From Paralcaligenes sp. KSB-10 (GTDB lineage Bacteria > Pseudomonadota > Gammaproteobacteria > Burkholderiales > Burkholderiaceae_B): a stretch of 64,000 nt of DNA. The DNA is taken from the NCBI RefSeq assembly GCF_021266465.1, contig NZ_CP089848.1, positions 4,030,001 through 4,094,000 on the forward strand, given 5' to 3'. Of this stretch, positions 28,059 to 38,289 are shown one piece after another. The stretch's first letter is position 1; every line of letters begins with the position of its first letter. The notes below the pieces were generated by a model that worked only from the letters and a program-made list of their open reading frames with translations, searched no databases and had not been told where the DNA came from. The translations under genes were made by a program, and so were the position numbers.

Positions 28059-28874
28059 TCAGGAAAAGGCGGCCGGCCAATACGTTTTGACCAGCATGAT
28101 TACCGCGACCAGCGTTGCTATGCCCGAGAAGCCGATTTGCAGCAGGCGAGAGGGAATATGCGGCGAAGCGAGGCGGCCCAGTATCATTCCCGCCACGGCG
28201 GCTCCCACAAAGTTCCAGCCCATGCCGGAAATACGGGTTCCGTGCAGGACTATGCCGGCCACCGTGCTCATCGAGACCAGGGCGATCACGGCGAGCGATG
28301 TGGCGACGATGCTGTGCATGTCTATATCGGTATAGCGTTTGAAGGCAGGCACGATGATGAAGCCGCCACCCACTCCCAGCATGCCGGCGAATAGTCCGGT
28401 CAAGGCCCCTATGCCCGCCAGTGTGGCGGCGCAGCGCCGCGTCCAGTGCAATTTGCCGGTGGTGGGATTGAGCACGCAAGGCTTCAGTTCCGAAGCCCCG
28501 GGCTGGACCGGGTTTTTGATCTGGCGGGCCTGCCGGAACATGCGCCAGGCCACCAGCAGCATAATGGCGCTGAACAGCGTCATGAGGAAAAGGTCGGGAA
28601 TGATATGGGCCAGCGTAATGCCCAGATGCGAGAACAAGGCACCCAGAATAGCCATCAGCAGGGCTGCCTTGTAGCGGACTATTTTCTTGCTCAGGCCGTC
28701 GAGTGTGCCGACCAGGGCGGAAATGCCCACGGCCATCAAGGCTACGGGGGCGGCGCTTGTCATGCTGAAACCCAGGCCTACGACCAGGGCGGGTACGGAC
28801 AGTATGCCTCCTCCGGCACCCGTCAGCCCCATGACCAGGCCTATGAAAACGCCCAGAAAACTGACTAGGAGCAT
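28059..28874 (-). CDS. TauE/SafE family permease
   Basis: 271 residues with about eight membrane segments. Family landmarks are GVFIGLVMGLTGAGGGILSVPALVVGLG at the N terminus and the matching second-half GLFAGMLGVGGGFIIVPAFKRYTDIDMHSIVATSLAVI, each with the GxGGG turn. Such proteins move sulfite or small organic anions. The ATG at 28874 follows GGAAAA; the frame stays open upstream with a short Cys-containing stretch from a TTG at 28943, which I treat as non-coding. It is convergent with the LysR gene. Confidence 0.85.
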   Translation of the reverse strand: MLLVSFLGVFIGLVMGLTGAGGGILSVPALVVGLGFSMTSAAPVALMAVGISALVGTLDGLSKKIVRYKAALLMAILGALFSHLGITLAHIIPDLFLMTLFSAIMLLVAWRMFRQARQIKNPVQPGASELKPCVLNPTTGKLHWTRRCAATLAGIGALTGLFAGMLGVGGGFIIVPAFKRYTDIDMHSIVATSLAVIALVSMSTVAGIVLHGTRISGMGWNFVGAAVAGMILGRLASPHIPSRLLQIGFSGIATLVAVIMLVKTYWPAAFS

Positions 28875-29122
28875 GGATTTTCCAACCCATGCATACAAAC
28901 AAGCTCTATTGCAGAATCCATACGGTCGGCCATGTAAGTGCAATCTGGAAAGGAGAGAATGTACAAGGAGGAATTATTATAATTATTTTTGGTTATAAAT
29001 ATATACTTAATTGTTATATTGATTGGGGTTTTAACACAGCATGGGCTTGCCTCTTGCGCAGAACGACCTGTGGCCTCAATATATCAACACCTTTTGTGCC
29101 TTACTTCCTAATGAGGTGTTCC

Positions 29123-29458
29123 ATGTTTGCATCGACTCGCGTCTTTCTGGCTGCCACGGCTCTTTGCGGCTTTGTCGCAGCCCCTGTTTTTGCAGCCACG
29201 CCAGCCGCATCCGCCGCTCCCACGGCCAAAACGGCTCAGCAGCAGCGCATGACCACTTGCAACAAAGACGCCACCGGGAAAACCGGCGACGCCCGCAAAG
29301 CGTTCATGAGTTCCTGCCTGAAAGGCGAAACCGAACCGGCCAAGCCCGCAAATGCGGCGCAAGAACGTATGAAAACCTGCAATGCGGATGCTTCCGCGAA
29401 ATCGCTCAAGGGCGATGCCCGCAAAGCCTTCATGAGCACTTGCCTGAAGTCCAAATAG
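29123..29458 (+). CDS. PsiF-repeat secreted protein
   Basis: 111 residues. The Sec signal peptide ends ..VAAPVFA-ATPAA. The mature part has two copies of the PsiF repeat, each about 35 residues: QQQRMTTCNKDATGKTGDAR-KAFMSSCLK and QERMKTCNADASAKSLKGDA-RKAFMSTCLK, each with two Cys. PsiF-type proteins are periplasmic, and some are induced by phosphate starvation; function is unknown. The ATG at 29123 has GAGG at 29113-29116. A very AT-rich leader (28975-29040) probably holds its promoter. It is convergent with ppc. Confidence 0.85.
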   Translation: MFASTRVFLAATALCGFVAAPVFAATPAASAAPTAKTAQQQRMTTCNKDATGKTGDARKAFMSSCLKGETEPAKPANAAQERMKTCNADASAKSLKGDARKAFMSTCLKSK

Positions 29459-29521
29459 CGGTTCCTTGCAAGGTGCGGGCATGGGGAGTTCCCGTGCCCG
29501 CACTGGCATGGGCGGCAGGCT

Positions 29522-32377
29522 TCAGCCCGAGTTGCGCAGTCCTGCCGCAATTCCATTGATGGTCATGTGTATGGCGCGCTGGCTGCGGCTTTCTTCGTTG
29601 GCCTCCGTGGTTCTGCGACGTTCCGCGCGGTGGCGTTGCAACAGCTCCACCTGCAAGTGATTGAGCGGATCGATATAGGCAAAACGTTCGCTCAGCGATG
29701 CCCGTAGTTGCAGATTGTCGTCCAGCAATTCGCGCTGCGTGACGAGCTTGAACATTTCCAGCGTCAGGGCATGTTCCTGTTCGATGCGTTCAAACACCTT
29801 TTCACGCAGTTTCTTGTCGGGCACAAGTTTCGAATACCGCCTGGCAATGGCCAGATCGGTTTTGGCCAGCACCATTTCGGCATTCGACAGCAGCGTATAG
29901 AAAAACGGCCAGTCGCGGGCCATGCCGCGCAATTGCGCCAGACGCGCGTCGCGGCTGCCCGGGGTATCGTCGCCTTTGTGTTCCAGGTAGGACAGAATCG
30001 CCGAACCCAGGCCGAACCAGCCGGTGAGCATCAGCCGGCATTGGGCCCACGAAAACCCCCACGGTATGGCTCGCAGGTCTTCAATGCGCCGGCTCGGTTT
30101 GCGCGCCGATGGCCGCGAGCCGATGTTCAGGCCGGCGATTTCCAGGATAGGCGTCGAAGCGAAAAAATAGTCCGCGAATCCGGGGGTGTGGTAGACCAGA
30201 TCTCTATACGCTTTTTGTGCGGCGACCGACATCAGGCTCAGTGCGGTTCCGTAGCGGGCCATATTTTCGTCTTCGGTTTGAGAGGCCGATTGATGAGGAG
30301 TGAGGCTGGCCTCGAGCGTGGCGGCCACAAGCAGTTCCAGATGCCAGCGCCCGACTTCGGCGTCCTTGTATTTGCTCTGTATGACTTCGCCCTGTTCGGT
30401 AAGCCGGATCTGGCCATTGACCGTGCCCGGGGGCTGAGCTAGGATCGCGTCGAAGCTTGATCCGCCGCCGCGCCCGACCGAGCCGCCGCGGCCGTGGAAC
30501 AGGCGCAGCCGGGTTTTGCGCTTCTTGAAAACCTCGACCAATTGCCGCTCGGCCTGGTAGAGCGACCAGGTCGATGTCAGGAAGCCGCCATCCTTGTTGC
30601 TGTCCGAGTAGCCCAGCATGACCTCCTGGATTCCGCCCTGGGTGTGGCGTATGCGCGTTGCCACCTCGGGCAGGTCGAGCCATGCCGCCATGATTTCGGG
30701 CCCGCGCTCCAGGTCGGGAATGGTTTCGAACAGAGGCACCACCATCAGTCCGTCATTGAGTCCGGACGTGGCGGCAGCCGGAGCGATCAGGCCGCTTTCC
30801 TGTTGCAGCACCAGGACTTCGAGCAAGTCGCTCAGGGTTTCGGTATGCGACACGATGGTCTGTTGTATGGCCTGGCGCCCGTAGCGTTGACGCGCTGCGG
30901 CGGCAGCCCGCAGTATGGCCAGTTCTTTTTCGGTTTCGTCCGAATACTGTATCCAGGGAGACACCAGGGGGCGGATTTCCTGGATTTCATTGCGCAGTAC
31001 GGCGATGCGGTCCGCTTCGCAAAGCGTCGGATAATCGATGGCCTGGCCCTTGAACCGGACTCCTGCCGCCTTGAACAACTCGGCGAGCACGCGTTCGTGC
31101 ACATCGGAGCTCTGACGCAGGTCCACCGTCGCCAGGTGAAACCCGAAGACGCTGACGGCCTGAATCAAGCCGTTCAGCCGCAATAGACCGATCAGGCCGC
31201 TGTGCTGCGTTTCCAGCGAATCGGCGATGACCTGCAGATCGAGCTGGAATTCGGCGGCGCCGGCGTAGGCCGGTGCCGGGTAGGTGGGGCGCAGCGCCAG
31301 CGACCGGCCCGTGATGTTCTGGGCCGTAGCGTCGAGCCGGGCATAGAGGTGGATGCAGGCGCGACGATAAGGCTCGTCGGCGCGGTGCGGCGAGGCATCC
31401 TGGCTGGCCTGCGCGAGTGCAAGGAGCTCCGGGCTGACGGCGCTGAGCGTTTGCGAGATCGACAGTTCGGTGCCGAGGTCTTTTACTTCCTGCAGGTAAT
31501 GCTGCAGGACTACCGTGGCTTGCCGCAGCAGCGCCTGTTCCAGGGTTGATGCGTTGACATTGGGATTGCCGTCGCGGTCGCCGCCGATCCAGCTGCCCAT
31601 GCGCATAAAAGGCGGCAAGGGACTGGCATTGATGTCGAAACTGGAGCGGCCTGGTCGTCGCAGCTTGAGAGCGAGATCCTGGTACAGGCGCGGTATGGCG
31701 CTCAGGAAGGTGCTTTGGTAATAGCCCAGGGCGTTGTCTATTTCGTCCAGGACCGTGAGCTTTTGCCGGCGCAGCAGGCGTGTTTGCCAGAGGGTCTCCA
31801 CCAGGCCGGTAAGCCGCTGCTGCAGCCATTCTTCTTCGGACGAGGTGAGGGTGGTGTCGCGGCGGCTCAGCTGCAGGGCGATTTCGCGGTGCACATCCAG
31901 GGTGCTTTTGCGCTGTACCTCGGTGGGGTGCGCCGTCAGTACCGCCATGATGCACGCGTCGCTGAGGTGGCGCTGGATTTTCCCGCTGCTTACGCCTTTG
32001 CTTTTCAGGAACTCGAAAGCATGCTGCAGGCTGCCGCGCTGCGGCGCGCTTTCGGTCAGGGCGTAGTGGCGTTGGCGCCGGTTCTGATCGCGGTCTTCGG
32101 CGATATTGGACAGATGCAGGAAGTAGGTAAAGGCGCGGATGACCAAGGTGGCATCCTGGCTGGCCAGCTTCTGTATCTGCTTTTCGAGCAGGATGCTGTC
32201 TTTGGTCTTGCCTTCGCGGCGAAAGGTAACGGCGGCGCGGCGCAGCCTTTCGATAACGTCGTAAATTGGCTTGCCTTCACATTCTTTAATGACTTCGCCG
32301 AGTATTTTTCCGAGCAGCCGTATGTCGGTACGCAAGTGGGACGACGGTTCCGTGTTGCTGGGGGCGGGCAAGTTCAC
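29522..32377 (-). CDS. ppc: phosphoenolpyruvate carboxylase
   Basis: 951 residues. The enzyme carboxylates phosphoenolpyruvate with bicarbonate to oxaloacetate, replenishing the TCA cycle. The catalytic His lies in [13 protein letters not shown]. The second active-site motif is [19 protein letters not shown], followed by the mobile loop [13 protein letters not shown]. The C terminus ends in the expected NG motif ([12 protein letters not shown]). The GTG at 32377 is chosen because AAGGAG lies 8-13 bases upstream and the protein then begins [22 protein letters not shown]. Confidence 0.95.
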   Translation of the reverse strand: MNLPAPSNTEPSSHLRTDIRLLGKILGEVIKECEGKPIYDVIERLRRAAVTFRREGKTKDSILLEKQIQKLASQDATLVIRAFTYFLHLSNIAEDRDQNRRQRHYALTESAPQRGSLQHAFEFLKSKGVSSGKIQRHLSDACIMAVLTAHPTEVQRKSTLDVHREIALQLSRRDTTLTSSEEEWLQQRLTGLVETLWQTRLLRRQKLTVLDEIDNALGYYQSTFLSAIPRLYQDLALKLRRPGRSSFDINASPLPPFMRMGSWIGGDRDGNPNVNASTLEQALLRQATVVLQHYLQEVKDLGTELSISQTLSAVSPELLALAQASQDASPHRADEPYRRACIHLYARLDATAQNITGRSLALRPTYPAPAYAGAAEFQLDLQVIADSLETQHSGLIGLLRLNGLIQAVSVFGFHLATVDLRQSSDVHERVLAELFKAAGVRFKGQAIDYPTLCEADRIAVLRNEIQEIRPLVSPWIQYSDETEKELAILRAAAAARQRYGRQAIQQTIVSHTETLSDLLEVLVLQQESGLIAPAAATSGLNDGLMVVPLFETIPDLERGPEIMAAWLDLPEVATRIRHTQGGIQEVMLGYSDSNKDGGFLTSTWSLYQAERQLVEVFKKRKTRLRLFHGRGGSVGRGGGSSFDAILAQPPGTVNGQIRLTEQGEVIQSKYKDAEVGRWHLELLVAATLEASLTPHQSASQTEDENMARYGTALSLMSVAAQKAYRDLVYHTPGFADYFFASTPILEIAGLNIGSRPSARKPSRRIEDLRAIPWGFSWAQCRLMLTGWFGLGSAILSYLEHKGDDTPGSRDARLAQLRGMARDWPFFYTLLSNAEMVLAKTDLAIARRYSKLVPDKKLREKVFERIEQEHALTLEMFKLVTQRELLDDNLQLRASLSERFAYIDPLNHLQVELLQRHRAERRRTTEANEESRSQRAIHMTINGIAAGLRNSG

Positions 32378-32555
32378 TGGGACTCCTTGGTTGGATGGGG
32401 TTATGCAAGCAGGCGCCGGGCGCAAGCGCTAACTATACGATAGCTTGAGCCTTTTCCTCAAAAACGCCGGTACTTCGGGGCTGATTCGCGCAACGGCGCC
32501 AAGACGATTATCATATTCAGCCTTTAATTCCTTTTCTTTCTACCAGAGAACTTCA

Positions 32556-34427
32556 ATGCCGCAATATCGTTCCCGTACCTCGACCCAAGGCCGCAACATG
32601 GCTGGCGCCCGCGCTCTGTGGCGTGCGACCGGCATGCAGGATGGCGATTTCGAAAAACCCATTATTGCGGTGGTGAACTCGTTTACCCAATTCGTACCGG
32701 GTCATGTGCACTTGAAAGACATGGGTCAATTGGTGGCCAGGCAAATCGAAGCGGCCGGCGGCGTGGCCAAGGAATTCAATACGATCGCGGTCGACGACGG
32801 TATCGCCATGGGTCACGGAGGCATGCTGTATTCGCTGCCGTCGCGCGAACTTATTGCCGATTCGGTGGAATACATGGTCAATGCGCATTGCGCCGACGCC
32901 ATGGTGTGCATTTCCAATTGCGACAAAATCACCCCGGGGATGCTGATGGCTGCGATGCGCCTCAATATCCCTGTTGTGTTCGTATCGGGTGGCCCGATGG
33001 AGGCCGGGAAGATTGTTGAAGCGGGCACCCAGAAAGTACTGATGAAGCTCGATTTGGTCGACGCCATGATCAAGGCCGCCGATTCAAAGGTGAGCGATGC
33101 CGAGGCGGCCGAGGTTGAACGCAACGCCTGTCCGACTTGCGGTTCGTGCTCGGGCATGTTCACGGCGAACTCCATGAATTGCCTGGCCGAGGCCCTGGGC
33201 CTGGCCTTGCCGGGCAACGGAACCGTGGTGGCCACGCATGCGCGCCGCAAGAGCCTGTTCGAAAAAGCCGGTACGCTGATTGTCGATTTGGCCAAGCGTT
33301 ATTACGAGCAGGACGATGCGTCGGTATTGCCGCGCAGCATTGCCACGTACCAGGCCTTTGAAAATGCCATGACGCTGGATGTCTCGATGGGCGGTTCGAC
33401 CAATACGGTGCTGCATTTGCTGGCCGCGGCCCAAGAGGCGGGTGTTGATTTCACGATGTCCGATATCGATCGTATTTCGCGCAAGGTGCCTTGCGTGTGC
33501 AAGGTGGCGCCGGCAACGGACAAGTTTCATATCGAAGATGTGCATCGTGCCGGCGGCATATTGGGTATTTTGGGCGAGTTGTCGCGTGCCGGCCTGCTCA
33601 ACGAAGACGCGGGCAATGTGCATAGCGGCACCTTGGGCCAGGCGATTCGCGACTGGGACGTGAATGGCGGTTCGGCCAGCGCGGAAGTCCATGAGTTTTT
33701 CAAGGCTGCGCCGGGCGGGGTCCGCACGCAGGTGGCATTCAGCCAGAATCGTCATTTCGAGCAGTTGGATCTGGATCGGCAGAAGGGCTGTATCCGTTCC
33801 AAGGAGCATGCGTATTCGCAAGATGGCGGGCTGGCTGTGCTGTACGGTAACCTGGCGCCCAAGGGCTGCATCGTGAAGACGGCGGGCGTCGATGAAAGCA
33901 TACTCAAGTTTACTGGCATTGCGCGTGTGTTCGAAAGCCAGGAGGCTTCGGTTGAGGGCATTCTGGGCGGCGCCGTCAAGGCGGGCGATGTGGTGGTGAT
34001 TCGCTACGAGGGGCCCAAGGGTGGGCCTGGCATGCAGGAGATGCTGTACCCGACGTCGTATCTGAAATCGAAGGGTTTGGGGGCGTGCTCGGCTTTGTTT
34101 ACCGATGGGCGTTTTTCGGGCGGATCGTCGGGCCTGGTCATTGGCCATGCTTCGCCCGAAGCGGCCGAAGGCGGCAATATTGGCTTGGTCAATGATGGCG
34201 ATGCGATTGAAATCGATATCCCGAATCGGTCGATCAATCTGGCCATCAGCAATGAGGAGCTCGCCCGGCGTCGCGCTGAAATGGAGGCCCGCGGCGACAA
34301 GGCCTGGCAGCCGGTGGATAGGGAACGTGTTGTGTCGCAGGCCTTGAAGGCCTACGCTGCGATGGCGACCTCCGCCGATCGCGGCGCGGTGCGGGATGTG
34401 TCGCAGTTGAATGGCGGTCGGCGGTAA
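32556..34427 (+). CDS. ilvD: dihydroxy-acid dehydratase, E. coli IlvD type
   Basis: 623 residues. It dehydrates 2,3-dihydroxy-3-methylbutanoate/pentanoate in valine, leucine and isoleucine synthesis. The start [26 protein letters not shown] is that of the long enterobacterial type. Cluster-binding motifs are [10 protein letters not shown] and [17 protein letters not shown]. The first loop reads [13 protein letters not shown] and has no cysteine, as in the oxygen-sensitive [4Fe-4S] E. coli enzyme. It is divergent from ppc with a 178-base gap. The repeat element follows the gene. Confidence 0.93.
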   Translation: MPQYRSRTSTQGRNMAGARALWRATGMQDGDFEKPIIAVVNSFTQFVPGHVHLKDMGQLVARQIEAAGGVAKEFNTIAVDDGIAMGHGGMLYSLPSRELIADSVEYMVNAHCADAMVCISNCDKITPGMLMAAMRLNIPVVFVSGGPMEAGKIVEAGTQKVLMKLDLVDAMIKAADSKVSDAEAAEVERNACPTCGSCSGMFTANSMNCLAEALGLALPGNGTVVATHARRKSLFEKAGTLIVDLAKRYYEQDDASVLPRSIATYQAFENAMTLDVSMGGSTNTVLHLLAAAQEAGVDFTMSDIDRISRKVPCVCKVAPATDKFHIEDVHRAGGILGILGELSRAGLLNEDAGNVHSGTLGQAIRDWDVNGGSASAEVHEFFKAAPGGVRTQVAFSQNRHFEQLDLDRQKGCIRSKEHAYSQDGGLAVLYGNLAPKGCIVKTAGVDESILKFTGIARVFESQEASVEGILGGAVKAGDVVVIRYEGPKGGPGMQEMLYPTSYLKSKGLGACSALFTDGRFSGGSSGLVIGHASPEAAEGGNIGLVNDGDAIEIDIPNRSINLAISNEELARRRAEMEARGDKAWQPVDRERVVSQALKAYAAMATSADRGAVRDVSQLNGGRR

Positions 34428-34481
34428 GCGCCGGCGGGTCTGTGGGTTGCTCGTCATTCGCGTTTTTTAGTGTTATTTAGT

Positions 34482-34749
34482 GTTCTTAAGGCGCGGGGGT
34501 GGCGGCCCGGGCAGAGTGGAGCTCGCATCGTCCGGTCCTGGCTGCGCCAGGACTGCCCGCGGCCGGCGCCTGGATCGGGCGGTCGCGGAACTCGCGTCGT
34601 CCACAGCCCCCCGGGCTGTGGACACCCTTGACGCTCAGACAACCGCTCCCTTGCATCCCGATCCAGGTGCCGGCCGCGGCGGACTCAAGCTCGCTCACCC
34701 TGCCTGGGCCGCCACCCCCGCTTGCGTTGGGGTTTTTTGGGCGATCGCA
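34482..34749. repeat. structured palindromic repeat, copy 1
   Basis: A 268-base GC-rich element between ilvD and the osmC-like gene, with a second copy at 57905-58171 in the same orientation. It folds as nested stems. The outer stem pairs 34493-34514 with 34700-34721 (one G-T). Hairpin A pairs 34535-34542 with 34546-34553. The long stem B pairs 34557-34579 with 34657-34679 (one G-T). Hairpin C pairs 34599-34609 with 34613-34623. Frames across it are open only because of the GC bias and are not conserved between copies. This could be a non-autonomous mobile repeat, a structured RNA or a large terminator-like element; no protein is encoded. Confidence 0.88.
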
Positions 34750-35007
34750 AACCTGCGTTTTTGCGTGCTTGTGGGCTGATATCACAATGAGCTATCGCAT
34801 AAAGGCCATTCCAACAGATCCCCCCAACACATTGTCATCACATTGTTCGTGTCTTGCTTTCGGGCCGCCAGACTGCGACCAGTCCATTCGCCTGCAAGTC
34901 CTTGGTCACTTTGTGGGCCGGGCATATCGTGGTGAAAAGGAGTAATGTAAAACCGATGCGTGCCCCCATAAGGGCTGTTGCCGCATTCAACCCCGATTGA
35001 GTCGAGA

Positions 35008-35487
35008 ATGGAAATGAGTCGAACGCACAGTTATAACATTCAGGTGAACTGGACTGGAAACAAGGGCGAGGGAACAACCGCGTATAGGTCTTATGAACGC
35101 AGCCACACCCTGAGTTCGGCTGGAAAGCCGGATATAGCGGGTTCGTCCGATGCGCATTTTCTGGGCGATGCCCAGCGGTGGAATCCGGAAGACCTGCTTG
35201 TCGGCTCAATTAGCGCCTGTCATCAGCTTTGGTACCTGCATCTATGCGCGGATGCGGGCATTGCCGTTCTGGCTTATGCCGATGAGGCGCAGGGCATCAT
35301 GCAGGAAGATCCGGATCGCGGGGGTTTTTTTACGCAAATCACCTTGAGGCCCAAGGTGAGAATCCGGCGCGGCGACAATGCGCAGTTGGCGGCCAGTTTG
35401 CACGAGCGGGCGCATCATTTCTGCTTTATCGCCAATTCCGTCAATTTTCCCGTTATGTGCGAGCCGACGATCGAGTCCGAGTCTTGA
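35008..35487 (+). CDS. OsmC/Ohr family peroxiredoxin-like protein
   Basis: 159 residues. The OsmC fold carries two conserved cysteines that reduce organic or fatty-acid hydroperoxides: C71 in LVGSISACHQLWYLHLC and C139 in HHFCFIANSVNFPV. The N-terminal part reads YNIQVNWTGNKGEGTTAYRSYERSH, and NPEDLLVGSISAC is the family signature. The ATG at 35008 or 35014 could be used; the upstream frame has no RBS. It stands alone between two dehydratase genes whose Fe-S clusters are sensitive to oxidation, though a functional link is only inference. Confidence 0.85.
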   Translation: MEMSRTHSYNIQVNWTGNKGEGTTAYRSYERSHTLSSAGKPDIAGSSDAHFLGDAQRWNPEDLLVGSISACHQLWYLHLCADAGIAVLAYADEAQGIMQEDPDRGGFFTQITLRPKVRIRRGDNAQLAASLHERAHHFCFIANSVNFPVMCEPTIESES

Positions 35488-35605
35488 CTCCCGAACCTGC
35501 TACCGGCGTTACCCGCCTGTGGCGCTGCGCGCGCCGGGTTCCGGCTAGGCCGCGTTTGAAAAACTTGCATTCCGGTGCCACACTCTAGCCTCCCAGGAGA
35601 TAAAT

Positions 35606-37291
35606 ATGAATAAAGCCAAGCGTCTACGATCCGCGAATATTACTCAGGGCTCGGCCCGCGCGCCGAATCGTTCCATGTATTACGCCCTGGGCTATAAGGA
35701 AGAGGATTTTGCCAAGCCCATGGTGGGCGTGGCCAATGGCCACAGCACCATCACGCCTTGCAATAGCGGCTTGCAGAAGCTGGCCGATGCCGCCATTGCC
35801 GCCATCGAGGAGGCGGGCGGGAACGCCCAGGTATTTGGTACGCCGACAATTTCCGATGGCATGGCCATGGGCACTGAGGGCATGAAGTATTCGCTGGTGT
35901 CGCGCGAGGTCATCGCCGATTGTGTCGAAACCTGTGTGCAGGGCCAGTGGATGGACGGGGTGCTGGTGATCGGCGGCTGCGACAAAAACATGCCGGGCGG
36001 CATGATGGGCATGCTGCGCGCCAATGTACCGGCTATTTATGTCTATGGCGGCACGATTCTTCCGGGCCGTTATAAAAACCAGGATCTGAACATCGTCAGC
36101 GTATTCGAGGCGGTGGGCGAGAATTCGGCGGGCCGCATGAGCGACGAAGAGCTAAGGCAGATCGAGCTGCATGCCATACCAGGCAGCGGTTCGTGCGGCG
36201 GCATGTATACCGCCAACACCATGAGCTCCGCCTTCGAAGCGCTGGGCATGAGCCTGCCTTATTCATCCACCATGGCCAATGTGCACGATGAAAAAACCGG
36301 CTCGGCGGCGGAATCGGCCAAAACCCTGATCCGTGCGATCGAGCTCGATCTCAAGCCGCGCGATATCGTTACGCGGGCCTCCATCGAGAATGCCGTCAGC
36401 GTCGTCATGGCGACGGGCGGCTCCACCAATGCCGTGCTGCATCTATTGGCGATCGCCCATGCGGCGGATGTGCAGTGGACCATCGACGACTTCGAGCGTG
36501 TGCGCCAGCGCGTGCCGGTCATCTGCGACCTGAAGCCCAGCGGCAAGTACCTGGCTGTCGATCTGCATCGCGCCGGCGGCATTCCGCAAGTCATGAAAAT
36601 CCTGTTGAACGCGGGTTTGCTCAATGGCGACTGCATGACGATTACCGGGAAGACGATGGCGGAGACCTTGAAGGACATACCCGATGCGCCGTCCGCGGAT
36701 CAGGACGTCATTCATACCCTGGACAAGGCGCTGTACGCCAAGGGCCACTTGGCCATACTCAAGGGCAATCTGTCGCCGGAAGGGGCGGTGGCCAAAATTA
36801 CCGGGCTTAAAAATCCGGTCATGACCGGACCCGCCAGGGTCTTCGAAGACGAGCAGTCCGGACTCAAGGCCATATTGGATGGCAAGATCAAGGCCGGCGA
36901 TGTCATGGTGTTGCGTTACCTCGGCCCCAAGGGCGGCCCCGGCATGCCTGAAATGCTCGCGCCCACGGGCGCTTTGGTAGGGGCCGGCCTGGGCGATTCG
37001 GTGGGCCTGATCACTGACGGCCGTTTTTCGGGAGGCACCTGGGGCATGGTGGTCGGGCATGTCGCGCCTGAGGCGGCCGTGGGTGGCTGCATAGCGCTGG
37101 TGCGCGAGGGCGATTCCATTACCATCGACGCTCATCGGCTGCTGTTGCAACTGAACGTTCCCGAAGAAGAGATCAAGGCGCGTCGTGCCGCCTGGCAGGC
37201 CCCGGCACCGCGCTATACGCGCGGAGTGCAGGCCAAGTTCGCGTTCAATGCATCCACGGCCAGCACGGGGGCGGTGCTGGACAATTTCTAG
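35606..37291 (+). CDS. ilvD: dihydroxy-acid dehydratase, short [2Fe-2S]-like type
   Basis: 561 residues, a second IlvD/Edd-family enzyme less than 1.2 kb after the first and clearly distinct in sequence. The start is [28 protein letters not shown]. It has three potential cluster cysteines: C52 in [10 protein letters not shown], one in [15 protein letters not shown], and one in [26 protein letters not shown]. The first Cys is the mark of the plant/mycobacterial [2Fe-2S], oxygen-tolerant clade. A sugar-acid dehydratase role cannot be excluded, but ending and motifs fit DHAD. RBS AGGAGA lies at 35594-35599. Confidence 0.92.
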   Translation: MNKAKRLRSANITQGSARAPNRSMYYALGYKEEDFAKPMVGVANGHSTITPCNSGLQKLADAAIAAIEEAGGNAQVFGTPTISDGMAMGTEGMKYSLVSREVIADCVETCVQGQWMDGVLVIGGCDKNMPGGMMGMLRANVPAIYVYGGTILPGRYKNQDLNIVSVFEAVGENSAGRMSDEELRQIELHAIPGSGSCGGMYTANTMSSAFEALGMSLPYSSTMANVHDEKTGSAAESAKTLIRAIELDLKPRDIVTRASIENAVSVVMATGGSTNAVLHLLAIAHAADVQWTIDDFERVRQRVPVICDLKPSGKYLAVDLHRAGGIPQVMKILLNAGLLNGDCMTITGKTMAETLKDIPDAPSADQDVIHTLDKALYAKGHLAILKGNLSPEGAVAKITGLKNPVMTGPARVFEDEQSGLKAILDGKIKAGDVMVLRYLGPKGGPGMPEMLAPTGALVGAGLGDSVGLITDGRFSGGTWGMVVGHVAPEAAVGGCIALVREGDSITIDAHRLLLQLNVPEEEIKARRAAWQAPAPRYTRGVQAKFAFNASTASTGAVLDNF

Positions 37292-37352
37292 GGTTCAGTG
37301 TTTTTCGTCTGATGGCGGGGCGGTGGGCAAATATGGCCGCCAGCTCCGCCGT

Positions 37353-38174
37353 TCAGTCTTTGCTCAATCCTAATTTGTATTCAATATTGTGCACCAGGCC
37401 CAGCAGGCGCGGCCCCAGGTCTTTTTCCAGCCGGCTCCGATCGGTGGCGTAGCTTGGAACTGTCAGGTTGAATGCCAGGGACATGCCGTTTACCTTTCCT
37501 TTCATGGGGACTGCGACGGCGGCCAGGGTTGGCCTCCAGTCGCCGGCTACGACGCAGAACCCCAGCGTATCTATTTCCGAAAAAGCGGTATCCAGTCCAG
37601 GGCGGAATTTTTCCCAGTCGTCGGGATAAGCTTGCTGCAAGCGCTTGAGGATCAGCGCCCGTTCTGGCTTGTCCTGGCAATATAGAAGCGCTCTGCCAAT
37701 GGCCGTACGCAGGAACGGGCGGGTTGAGCCGACGCCGGGCTTGGTGTCGTTGGACTCCTGGTCCTGCACGGTTTCGACGTAGACCACTTGGAAGCGATCG
37801 CGTGCACCCACCGAAACCGGGCCATGGGCATAGCGGGCCAGTTCCAGCATGGCGGGGGCCGCGACCTGACGGATTGTCAGTTGGGAAAGCAAGGGATAGC
37901 CCAACGACAATACCGCGGGTCCTAGCGAGTACTTGCTTGTTTGACGGTCGCGCCGCAGATAACCCAGCCCCACCAAGGTGAATGTCAATCGGGAAACCGT
38001 GGGTCTCGACATCGCCAATTGCTCCGCGATGTCCTTGTTGCCCAGGGTTCCCGCGCCATTGGCGAAGCAACCCAGAACGGCCAGCCCGTTAGCCAAGGTG
38101 GACGCAAACTGTGGATGGGCCCGCAACGCCGCGCTATCTAAAAATTCGGGCCGGTCTTTTTCCTGTTCCGCCAT
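37353..38174 (-). CDS. IclR-family transcriptional regulator
   Basis: 273 residues from the ATG at 38174, preceded by AAGGAG. The N-terminal winged HTH is FASTLANGLAVLGCFANGAGTLGNKDIAEQLAMSRPTVSRLTFTLVGLGYLRRD. The C-terminal IclR effector domain contains the typical RPFLRTAIGRALLYC segment and LGFCVVAGDWRPTLAAVAVPM. It is divergent from the metallophosphoesterase-fusion gene, so that gene and the Bug gene after it are the likely targets. The effector is unknown; in the family it is often an aromatic or sugar acid. Confidence 0.9.
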   Translation of the reverse strand: MAEQEKDRPEFLDSAALRAHPQFASTLANGLAVLGCFANGAGTLGNKDIAEQLAMSRPTVSRLTFTLVGLGYLRRDRQTSKYSLGPAVLSLGYPLLSQLTIRQVAAPAMLELARYAHGPVSVGARDRFQVVYVETVQDQESNDTKPGVGSTRPFLRTAIGRALLYCQDKPERALILKRLQQAYPDDWEKFRPGLDTAFSEIDTLGFCVVAGDWRPTLAAVAVPMKGKVNGMSLAFNLTVPSYATDRSRLEKDLGPRLLGLVHNIEYKLGLSKD

Positions 38175-38223
38175 CTGGGCTCCTTGATTTGATTCTTGAC
38201 ATATTAGCGAATCGCAACAATAA

Positions 38224-38263
38224 TTCAATTCAAATAAATGAAATTAAATTCCAATTAATGGAA
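38224..38263. promoter_or_regulatory. candidate IclR operator, AT-rich inverted repeats
   Basis: Between the divergent IclR and metallophosphoesterase starts, TTCCA-ATTAA-TGGAA (38249-38263) is a 5-bp inverted repeat with five-base spacer. It lies next to a related ATTCA-N6-TGAAA repeat (about 38226-38242). Two adjacent dyads fit IclR proteins, which bind as dimers of dimers. The +-strand start is only 27 bases downstream. Confidence 0.45.
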
Positions 38264-38289
38264 TTAAACTCCGTAGAGCATCAATTAAT

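Noticed and set aside
28875-28943. N-terminal extension of the TauE gene with a CNRAC motif resembling a small zinc knuckle
   Set aside because: It begins at a TTG without a clear RBS and is not part of the TauE fold; a GGA box supports the ATG at 28874.
34480-34945. Open frames across repeat copy 1 (both strands)
   Set aside because: The related frames in copy 2 shift and differ, while the stems are kept by compensatory changes; the sequence is conserved as structure, not as protein.
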